From CAZDEK01 sp964504625 (GTDB taxonomy: Bacteria; Patescibacteriota; Saccharimonadia; CAILAD01; GCA-016700035): a stretch of DNA of 5,515 nt. A program made the translations under genes and the position numbers. Location of the stretch: assembly GCA_964504625.1 (NCBI GenBank), contig CAZDEK010000056.1:1-5515 (forward strand), given 5' to 3'. How positions within the stretch are numbered: the first letter of the stretch is position 1; each line of letters opens with the position of its first letter. The notes below the pieces were generated by a model. That model was not told the origin of the DNA, did not search any database, and saw only the letters and a list, made by a program, of their open reading frames with translations. Below are positions 1 to 4,119 of the stretch, piece after piece.

Positions 1-119
1 TTCTTGATGACCTGAGTCGCATGTCCACCATAGCCAGCTGTCAGATCAACGTATGTCTGACCTGGCTGCGGCTGCAGTACACTCATAACCTCATTCATCA
101 GCACAGGAATGTGTTTCAT
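1..119 (-). CDS. rsmH: RsmH (MraW) 16S rRNA m4C1402 methyltransferase, N-terminal fragment
   Basis: Only the first 39 codons are present; the gene runs off the left edge. The translation begins MKHIPVLMNEVMSVLQPQPG and continues with a DLTAGYGGHA motif at about residues 27-36. Both fit RsmH: the family opens with H-x-P-V-L-x-x-E-V and has a D-x-T-x-G-x-G-G-H SAM-binding loop. RsmH N4-methylates C1402 of 16S rRNA in the small ribosomal subunit using SAM. It is normally the second gene of the dcw cluster after mraZ, as here, but the gap of 328 bases to mraZ is unusually long. The ATG is chosen because the family match starts at its first residues and no upstream in-frame coding is apparent. There is no convincing Shine-Dalgarno; a weak AGGT lies about 12 bases upstream, inside the 3' arm of the long stem at 127-382. 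Confidence 0.93.
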   Translation of the reverse strand, partial: MKHIPVLMNEVMSVLQPQPGQTYVDLTAGYGGHATQVIK

Positions 120-188
120 CTTGTCAAGGTTACCTATTTAGCAGCCAACTGTCTATCTTTGTGTTTGTTTTTGAAAAGTGAGGTGGTT

Positions 189-204
189 GTCCGCGAGAGC
201 AGAC
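189..204 (-). other. Small hairpin in the rsmH leader
   Basis: Minus-strand GTCTGC (204-199) pairs with GCGGAC (194-189) around a TCTC loop. The fourth pair is U-G, which works only in minus-strand RNA; the plus-strand copy would be C-A. It is flanked by two CAACC copies. A six-base stem is modest evidence on its own. Confidence 0.4.
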
Positions 205-212
205 GGTTGTGG

Positions 213-246
213 CAAGGACTAACGATTTGGGTAAAATCAGTCCTTG
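213..246 (-). other. Stable internal hairpin of the rsmH leader
   Basis: In minus-strand RNA, CAAGGACT (246-239) pairs perfectly with AGTCCTTG (220-213). Directly inside, GATTT (238-234) pairs with AAATC (228-224) around a TACCC loop, leaving a 3-nt GTT bulge on the 3' side. The result is 13 base pairs with a five-base loop. No U-run follows, so it is not an intrinsic terminator. Confidence 0.6.
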
Positions 247-248
247 GT

Positions 249-268
249 GTACACGCTTTAAGGTGTAC
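249..268 (-). other. Small hairpin in the rsmH leader
   Basis: GTACAC (268-263) and GTGTAC (254-249) form six perfect pairs with an 8-nt loop, stacked beside the hairpin at 213-246. The same sequence also forms a direct repeat, GTACACC, on a 16-base period, so the pairing could be a by-product of repetition. Confidence 0.35.
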
Positions 269-413
269 TGAGAGTTGAAAGTTTGTGAGGTGGAGTTTTG
301 TGTGTATACATACAAAGGGCTCGCTTCCATTTAGATACGCTGAAGCGTCAACAAGCGCTGCTGACTGCTAAATAGCTAACCTGATTTTGTGTCTATTTTT
401 CTTTCAATGAACT

Positions 414-436
414 GACTTGGGATGCGTCCTCAAGTC
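414..436 (-). other. Hairpin immediately downstream of mraZ
   Basis: GACTTG (436-431) pairs with CAAGTC (419-414), and GGA (429-427) with TCC (422-420) inside it, around a CGCA loop with one bulged A. This gives nine base pairs, starting 11 bases after the mraZ stop codon. There is no U-run after the stem on either strand, so a Rho-independent terminator is unlikely. It may be a processing or stability element, or part of the leader structure. Confidence 0.5.
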
Positions 437-447
437 CCCTCACCTGC

Positions 448-798
448 CTACTTGGCCATGAGGCGAAAGTATTTGCCGGCGCGCACCGCGACAATCTCGC
501 GATTGATGCCAGCATAGGTCAGATGATGGGGCTCGAGTGTGATCCGACCTTGCTTACTATCAAGCTTGGCGGTCACTTTTCCGGTGCGAAACTGGACGTT
601 AAGGTCTGCCGTTCGCTCGTCGAGAATGTTTCCGCTCAATGCAGGTTCCATCTCGGCGTCCCAGATGTTTTTTGGATAGAGGTGAAGGTACTGGCCAAAG
701 CCGCGAGTGATGACTACTTCTTGCCCGAATTCCGCCTGCAGTTCTTTCGGTATAGTCAGGCGGTTCTTGTCGTCGAGCTTTCTTTCAAAGTAATCCAT
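448..798 (-). CDS. mraZ: MraZ transcriptional regulator of the dcw cluster
   Basis: MraZ is a DNA-binding protein with two AbrB/SpoVT-like swapped-hairpin repeats that forms rings and controls the division and cell-wall (dcw) operon, including its own gene. The 116 residues show the first signature early (LDDKNRLTIPKEL, about residues 8-20), a TRGFGQYLHLYP stretch at about 31-42, DERTADLNVQF at about 60-70, and the second signature LDSKQGRITLEP at about 79-90. The protein is shorter than the usual 140 or so residues because it ends soon after the second repeat at YFRLMAK, without the usual C-terminal helix. The ATG is preceded by AAGGAG, but with 13 bases between, longer than usual; no closer start exists. 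GTGGGT repeats in its promoter suggest autoregulation. rsmH lies downstream, as expected for the cluster. Confidence 0.95.
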   Translation of the reverse strand: MDYFERKLDDKNRLTIPKELQAEFGQEVVITRGFGQYLHLYPKNIWDAEMEPALSGNILDERTADLNVQFRTGKVTAKLDSKQGRITLEPHHLTYAGINREIVAVRAGKYFRLMAK

Positions 799-811
799 GG
801 TGTAAGCTTAG

Positions 812-817
812 CTCCTT
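812..817 (-). promoter_or_regulatory. Ribosome binding site of mraZ
   Basis: A full AAGGAG on the minus strand lies 13 bases before the mraZ ATG. The spacing is long; the intervening bases include the palindrome TAAGCTTA. No ATG, GTG or TTG occurs closer to the motif, so the start at 798 stands. Confidence 0.65.
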
Positions 818-836
818 GTTACGAGAGTGGTTGCTC

Positions 837-852
837 ACCCACATTTACCCAC
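837..852 (-). promoter_or_regulatory. MraZ-box-like tandem operator, GTGGGT repeats
   Basis: GTGGGTAAATGTGGGT contains two perfect GTGGGT copies on a ten-base period, one DNA helical turn. MraZ of Escherichia coli is known to bind tandem TGGG-type repeats spaced this way in its own promoter. The repeats lie just after the predicted transcription start, where bound MraZ would block initiation or escape. A third GTGGGT lies at 878-883 between the promoter boxes. The repeats are seen directly; binding is inference. Confidence 0.65.
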
Positions 853-859
853 TAACATC

Positions 860-888
860 ACTATATTCCTGGGTCAAACCCACGTCAA
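860..888 (-). promoter_or_regulatory. Sigma-70-type promoter of mraZ
   Basis: TTGACG (888-883) and TATAGT (865-860) are separated by exactly 17 bases. The predicted start is near 853 (A), giving a leader of about 54 bases. The spacer holds a perfect inverted repeat TGGGT-TTG-ACCCA (882-870) and a GTGGGT copy (883-878). Upstream, about 890-935, lies an A-tract-rich stretch (A runs of 4 to 6) in the position of an UP element. Confidence 0.75.
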
Positions 889-977
889 CGGCTTTGCATA
901 ACTTTTTTATACTTTTCCACAACTTTTTGATTTTTCGATAGCTGTGAGCTTCAGCTCGAGATGGAGTAAGAATTTAT

Positions 978-2330
978 TTAGCTCTGTAAGCGTTGATCAA
1001 GATAATCTTTGAGTTCAGATATTCGCACTCGATCCTGCTGCATAGTGTCGCGATCGCGCACTGTCACAGCTTCGTCCTCAAGTGAATCAAAATCTACGGT
1101 CACACAGAGTGGTGTACCAATCTCATCTTGACGTCGATACCGTCGGCCAATTGACTGAGTTTCGTCATATTCTACCCGATAGTCACCAGCAATAGCATGG
1201 AATATCTCTTTCGCCTTGGCAGATAGCTCTGGCTTCTTCGAGAGTGGCAAAATAGCTACCTTGATTGGCGCGATTTCTGGCGTAAAGCGCAGCACGGTAC
1301 GCGTCTCGCCCTTTACCTCTTCTTGACTATATGCGTCGCACAGCACAGCAAGCGCGATACGGCCCAGGCCGAAGGTCGGCTCAATCACATACGGCACAAT
1401 GTGTTCTTTCGTTTCTTCATCAAAGTAAGTCAACTCTTTACCTGAAAACTTAGCGTGTTGCGTGAGGTCATAATTTGTACGATTAGCTATGCCGGTGATT
1501 TCCTTTGTGCCAAAAGGAAAATCAAACTCCAGGTCCAAGGTACGGGCCGAATAGTGTGCCCGCCCATCTTCAGGATGCTCATACTCATGCACATGCTCCG
1601 ACTTGACCCCAATAGAAGTCAACCAGTCCTTTTGCAGCTTGAGAAACTCCTCAAATACTCCCGGTGCGCTGTCTGGCCGACAAAAATACTCAAGCTCCAT
1701 TATTTCCAGCTCTCGGACACGAAAGATAAATTCACCTGGGGTAAGCTCATTGCGAAAACTTTTCCCGATCTGGGCAATACCAAATGGCAAGCGTTGGCGC
1801 GTTGTCTCTAAGACATTTTTAAAATTCGTGAAAATACCCCCGGCTGTTTCAGGCCGTAAATACGTTACGGCTGCCTCGTCTTCGACCGCCCCCACTTTGG
1901 TGGTAAACATGAGGTTAAACATGCGCGGCTCGGTGAGCTCATTACCATCAGGACTCTTCACCCCTTTCAGTGCCTCTTTGAGTTTACCCAGGTCGGCCGT
2001 ATCAACACCAGCCAAATGATCAGCCCGATAACGCTTCTTTGTCACTTTATCGTCGACCATTGGGTCAACAAATTCATCGACGTGACCGCTCGCCTTCCAG
2101 AGTGTTGGGTTTTGGATAATCGCCGTATCAAGACCAACCATATCAATGCGTCGGTTCACAAATTCTCGCCACCAACTGGCCTTAATGTTGTTCACTAGTT
2201 CAACGCCTAATGGGCCGTAATCCCAAAAACCAGCTAATCCACCATAAATCTCACTAGCCTGAAATACAAAACCACGACGTTTCGCGAAGCTGGTCAGCTC
2301 GTCGAGAGAAAGTTGTTTGTTATCACTCAT
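978..2330 (-). CDS. glyQS: Glycyl-tRNA synthetase, homodimeric (alpha2) type
   Basis: This class II enzyme charges tRNA-Gly with glycine using ATP in the cytoplasm. The 450 residues show an N-terminal SFAKRRGFVFQASEIYGG, then the motif 1 region GPLGVELVNNIK (about 39-50), the glycine-type loop YLRPETAGGIFTNF (157-170), motif 2 in SFRNELTPGEFIFRVRE (191-207) and motif 3 in EPTFGLGRIALAVL (317-330). The anticodon-binding domain follows from about 350, with SIGRRYRRQDEIGTP and AVTVRDRDTM. The insertion before motif 2 reads KSPDGNELTEPR, without the CPxCG pair seen in many bacterial homologues. An in-frame ATG 41 codons upstream, inside recO, is rejected because family similarity begins near MSDNKQ. 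That ATG at 2330 lies nine bases after a strong extended -10 box, with no Shine-Dalgarno, so the mRNA is probably nearly leaderless. Confidence 0.97.
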   Translation of the reverse strand: MSDNKQLSLDELTSFAKRRGFVFQASEIYGGLAGFWDYGPLGVELVNNIKASWWREFVNRRIDMVGLDTAIIQNPTLWKASGHVDEFVDPMVDDKVTKKRYRADHLAGVDTADLGKLKEALKGVKSPDGNELTEPRMFNLMFTTKVGAVEDEAAVTYLRPETAGGIFTNFKNVLETTRQRLPFGIAQIGKSFRNELTPGEFIFRVRELEIMELEYFCRPDSAPGVFEEFLKLQKDWLTSIGVKSEHVHEYEHPEDGRAHYSARTLDLEFDFPFGTKEITGIANRTNYDLTQHAKFSGKELTYFDEETKEHIVPYVIEPTFGLGRIALAVLCDAYSQEEVKGETRTVLRFTPEIAPIKVAILPLSKKPELSAKAKEIFHAIAGDYRVEYDETQSIGRRYRRQDEIGTPLCVTVDFDSLEDEAVTVRDRDTMQQDRVRISELKDYLDQRLQS

Positions 2331-2339
2331 ATCTGGGGC

Positions 2340-2348
2340 ATTATACCA
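2340..2348 (-). promoter_or_regulatory. Extended -10 promoter of the glycyl-tRNA synthetase gene
   Basis: TGGTATAAT is a perfect TGn-TATAAT extended -10 element, nine bases before the ATG at 2330. No -35 match stands 17 bases upstream, which is normal for extended -10 promoters. Initiation 6-10 bases downstream would give a leader of about 0-4 bases. It lies just after the recO stop codon. An inverted repeat ATCTGG-N9-CCAGAT (2351-2331) is centred on it. Confidence 0.6.
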
Positions 2349-2361
2349 GATCAGGCTTGCC

Positions 2362-3054
2362 TCAGGCCAGGCTTCGAGCGCGGAGGTTCTGGCCGCTATG
2401 ATAGCGCCAGAATTGTTCCACGATAGGAAGTAGCTCCTGCGTTGCAGTATCACTGCCCTTTAACCGTTGCACATCACTTGGCTGCGCTGACAGTAAGAAT
2501 CGCCAGAGCTTCAGGGCTGTTAGACTGATCGAGTGCCCGCCTCGGGTTTGCCATCGCCCTTCACGAATATCCAGGTGATTATCTTCGACGATGGTAGGCA
2601 ACCCAGGTGATATTCCCAGCGCCTCCAAGCTCTGCACCAACAGATTAAGCCACAACAATTCCCGCCGCGAGCTCGCAACTAGTGGCAGCTCCCTCATTGT
2701 GATCTGCAGATGTTCGTACCACACACTATCTGGCACTTCTTCGCCAACTGTGAGACTCGTCAGTTCAAGTGCAGCTTGAGCGGTAATGAGTAATTCATAG
2801 TCAGTATCACTGCGCCACGGTGCGATAATCTCCGAAGCCGTTACGATCGGCAGTCCCCGACCCTCGACTAAGCGTAGTCGCAGCTCGTGATAGGCTTCTA
2901 GCTGTCCAGCCAGTTTGGCATTACCCCGTCGGATACCTCTTGCCACAAACGAGAGCTTCCCCCTTTCGCGACTAAAGAACGTGATAATTCTATCGGCCTC
3001 ACCAACTTCCCGGCGACTCAGTACATAACCATGCAGCCCAAACTGCCGACTCAT
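2362..3054 (-). CDS. recO: DNA repair protein RecO
   Basis: RecO helps load RecA on SSB-coated single-stranded DNA, with RecR and RecF, and anneals strands. The 230 residues have the usual length and order. An N-terminal OB fold (about 1-80) contains LHGYVLSRREVGEADRIITF and GKLSFVARGIRR, both typical of the family, followed by a helical C-terminal domain. The part corresponding to the zinc ribbon of many RecO proteins (about 150-176, around LPTIVEDNH and RGGHS) keeps the GG but has no cysteines; the whole protein has none. The ATG overlaps the receiver-gene stop as ATGA, and GAGG lies four bases upstream, so translation is probably coupled. The stop is TGA, 31 bases before the next start. 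Confidence 0.94.
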   Translation of the reverse strand: MSRQFGLHGYVLSRREVGEADRIITFFSRERGKLSFVARGIRRGNAKLAGQLEAYHELRLRLVEGRGLPIVTASEIIAPWRSDTDYELLITAQAALELTSLTVGEEVPDSVWYEHLQITMRELPLVASSRRELLWLNLLVQSLEALGISPGLPTIVEDNHLDIREGRWQTRGGHSISLTALKLWRFLLSAQPSDVQRLKGSDTATQELLPIVEQFWRYHSGQNLRARSLA

Positions 3055-3440
3055 CCTACCTCAGCTAATCCCTTGACCGCCGCCACCAACTGACTCGGCT
3101 GAGTACGCTGTTTCACTAGATAATGCGAGATACCAAGTGACTCGCGCAATGCAGCATACAGCCCCACATCCGCCGCCTGGAGCACCGTCAAGACGATGAC
3201 AGGCGTCGCAACGTATTCGGAGCGTAAGCGCAGATCCTGTATCAAACGCAAGCCGTTTCGCCCTGGTAGCATAATTTCGGTAATCACAACATCTGCTGGC
3301 TGATCCATTAAGGCGGCGTGCGCATCCTGAGCACCACCTGCATGCCGCACCGAAAAACCAGCTTGCCGCAAGACCGCCTGATAGACCGCAGCAAAACTCG
3401 TATCTTCATCGACAAGCAGAATCTGTGTAGACTGACCCAT
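3051..3440 (-). CDS. Stand-alone receiver (REC) protein with Asp-to-Glu at the phosphorylation site
   Basis: The 129 residues form one response-regulator receiver domain with no output domain. ILLVDED near the start gives the acidic pair D11/E12. The strand before the active site reads DVVITEIMLPGRNG, where the usual phosphoacceptor Asp of D-I-M-L-P is Glu (E55; codon GAA at 3278-3276). T85 in PVIVLT and K110 in HYLVKQ match the conserved Thr and Lys, but the Pro usually after that Lys is Gln. Glu cannot form the normal acyl phosphate and may mimic the activated state. A longer in-frame ORF starts at 3491 but overlaps the upstream gene; the domain begins at the ATG at 3440, six bases after an extended -10 box. 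The gene follows a degenerate kinase-like gene and overlaps recO by four bases, so it probably works as a protein-interaction module. Confidence 0.88.
   Translation of the reverse strand: MGQSTQILLVDEDTSFAAVYQAVLRQAGFSVRHAGGAQDAHAALMDQPADVVITEIMLPGRNGLRLIQDLRLRSEYVATPVIVLTVLQAADVGLYAALRESLGISHYLVKQRTQPSQLVAAVKGLAEVG
3059..3062 (-). promoter_or_regulatory. Ribosome binding site of recO
   Basis: GAGG lies four bases before the recO ATG (GAGGTAGGATG) inside the last codons of the receiver gene. It supports the start that overlaps the preceding stop codon. Confidence 0.5.
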
Positions 3441-3446
3441 ATGTGT

Positions 3447-3455
3447 ATTGTAGCA
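3447..3455 (-). promoter_or_regulatory. Extended -10 promoter of the receiver gene
   Basis: TGCTACAAT matches TGn-TAnAAT. The seventh base after the hexamer is the A of the ATG at 3440, predicting a leaderless transcript; no Shine-Dalgarno is present. No recognisable -35 is seen at the usual distance. It overlaps the short gap after the kinase-like stop codon and could drive the receiver gene and recO. Confidence 0.5.
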
Positions 3456-3456
3456 G

Positions 3457-4059
3457 CTAGAGGGGTAGGGTGAGCTGAGTGACAATTGCAAAATGTACGT
3501 GCAATGCGTTATGACTTAGATGAATACCCAATCGCTGATTGGCACATTCCCGAGCTAAGGCGAGTCCTAGAGCCGAAGCGAGTGAAGTTTCCTTGAGAGC
3601 GTAGGCTACTGGATTCCGGCTGCCAAGGACCATCAGCTCTGGCCGCAGCTCAATGTTCATGATTGTCATGATGATGCGGCCGGCTCGCTGACGAAAGCGC
3701 ACGGTATGTACTCCCTCCCCCACCAACTCGACTAGCTCCTGTATGAGACCAAGCTGAATCGATTCATCACCATGCACACGGGGAAAACGTCGGGTTCTTT
3801 GGACAGCCAAGCTCTCCTGACTCCGTAAGCCTATCACAATAGCTCGCAGGTTGTGACTGCTAGTGGTTGGCACTAATGCTTCATCAAGAGACAAACGACG
3901 CGCAATCTCACCCACCCGAACGAATTCACGTGCCGCCGTTAGTAGTAAATCAGCCTTTCCGAGCTCGGTTGCAGTCGCAACTGCAACGAGTCGGCTTTGA
4001 AGTTGTGCGGAGACATATCCCTGGATGACCCGCCAGGCTTGGCGGTCCTCACCTTCCAT
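3457..4059 (-). CDS. Degenerate histidine-kinase-like protein (pseudokinase)
   Basis: The 200 residues follow the outline of a DHp plus HATPase core without its catalytic residues. The start, MEGEDRQAWRVIQGY, lines up with the H-box pattern MSHELRTPLxxIxGY with His replaced by Gly at residue 3. A second helix follows (LLLTAAREFVRVGEIARRLSLD, about 38-59). RVHGDESIQLGLIQELVEL (94-112) matches the P-x-V-x-G-D-x-x-x-L-x-Q-V-L-x-N-L segment before the N box, but the Asn residues are Glu and Leu. No DxGxG is seen, and the final G-box resembles GTGLGLAI only as SALGLALA (162-169); the end, AIVTQLTLPL, resembles the F-x-L-P-L end of HATPase domains. No membrane segment is present. There is no Shine-Dalgarno, and the ATG abuts a 14-base palindrome. 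The stop is 16 bases before the receiver gene. Loss of phosphotransfer is inferred from the residues. Confidence 0.72.
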   Translation of the reverse strand: MEGEDRQAWRVIQGYVSAQLQSRLVAVATATELGKADLLLTAAREFVRVGEIARRLSLDEALVPTTSSHNLRAIVIGLRSQESLAVQRTRRFPRVHGDESIQLGLIQELVELVGEGVHTVRFRQRAGRIIMTIMNIELRPELMVLGSRNPVAYALKETSLASALGLALARECANQRLGIHLSHNALHVHFAIVTQLTLPL

Positions 4060-4073
4060 GTAAGCTAGCTTAC
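4060..4073. repeat. Perfect 14-bp palindrome at the kinase-like gene start
   Basis: GTAAGCTAGCTTAC is identical on both strands and directly abuts the ATG of the kinase-like gene. On the minus strand its TAAGCT could be a weak -10, with TTGCGT 18 bases upstream (4097-4092) as a -35. This would place a repressor-type operator over the promoter. It could equally fold in RNA as a five-base stem with a CTAG loop. Confidence 0.5.
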
Positions 4074-4119
4074 GGGCCAGGCCGGCTATGACGCAAGCAT
4101 GGACTGGAATGAATCTTGT

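Larger units (their letters stand above)
127..382 (-). ncRNA. Candidate structured leader RNA upstream of rsmH
   Basis: The two ends are complementary over about 23 positions: minus-strand 382-360 (AGGTTAGCTATTTAGCAGTC...) pairs with 149-127 (...TGCTAAATAGGTAACCT). In minus-strand RNA nearly every position pairs, including G-U wobbles at 145/364 and 148/361, with one G-G mismatch at 133/376. The same positions would be A-C mismatches in plus-strand RNA, which favours minus-strand transcription. Inside lie a strong hairpin at 213-246 (8 bp plus 5 bp with a 3-nt bulge), a 6-bp hairpin at 189-204 and a 6-bp hairpin at 249-268. The 3' arm ends 7 bases before the rsmH ATG and includes its only weak AGG. 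I find none of the hallmark motifs of RNase P RNA, tmRNA or SRP RNA. A cis-regulatory leader fits best; a decayed MITE-like insertion is the main alternative. The structure is seen in the sequence; the function is inference. Confidence 0.5.
120..447 (-). other. mraZ-rsmH intergenic region, non-coding
   Basis: This 328-base gap lies inside what is normally a tight mraZ-rsmH pair. I see no credible gene on either strand: open frames here give low-complexity translations with no recognisable family and no ribosome binding site. What it holds, in minus-strand order, is a hairpin just after the mraZ stop (414-436), an A-rich spacer, and a roughly 256-nt segment closed by a long imperfect inverted repeat (127-149 with 360-382) with internal hairpins. 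The last seven bases lead to the rsmH start. I see no good sigma-70 promoter and no stem followed by a U-run, so rsmH is probably transcribed from the mraZ promoter through this region. Confidence 0.75.

Noticed and set aside
130..330. 66-codon minus-strand ORF and an 85-codon plus-strand ORF (21-278) between mraZ and rsmH
   Set aside because: Low-complexity translations with no recognisable family and no ribosome binding sites. The plus-strand one overlaps rsmH, and the region is better explained by RNA structure.
127..382. MITE or other mobile element with terminal inverted repeats
   Set aside because: Not excluded, but no direct target duplication is seen at the edges and the wobble pattern favours minus-strand RNA. 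A genome-wide copy search would decide.
913..921. DnaA-box-like TTTTCCACA on the plus strand upstream of mraZ
   Set aside because: A single 9-mer in T-rich sequence, with only one weak neighbour (TTATGCAAA on the minus strand), is expected by chance; there is no cluster suggesting an origin.
940..977. Terminator after the glycyl-tRNA synthetase gene
   Set aside because: GAGC-TGAA-GCTC and AGCTG/CAGCT stems are short and no U-run follows on the minus strand, so no intrinsic terminator can be supported.
1455..2198. Plus-strand ORFs opposite the glycyl-tRNA synthetase gene
   Set aside because: They are antisense shadows of a strongly supported enzyme and show no family resemblance.
2331..2453. 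Upstream ATG of the glycyl-tRNA synthetase frame (41 extra residues)
   Set aside because: The extension lies over recO, does not resemble the family N-terminus, and runs through the predicted promoter.
3441..3491. Upstream ATG of the receiver frame (17 extra residues)
   Set aside because: It overlaps the end of the kinase-like gene; the receiver fold begins right after the ATG at 3440.
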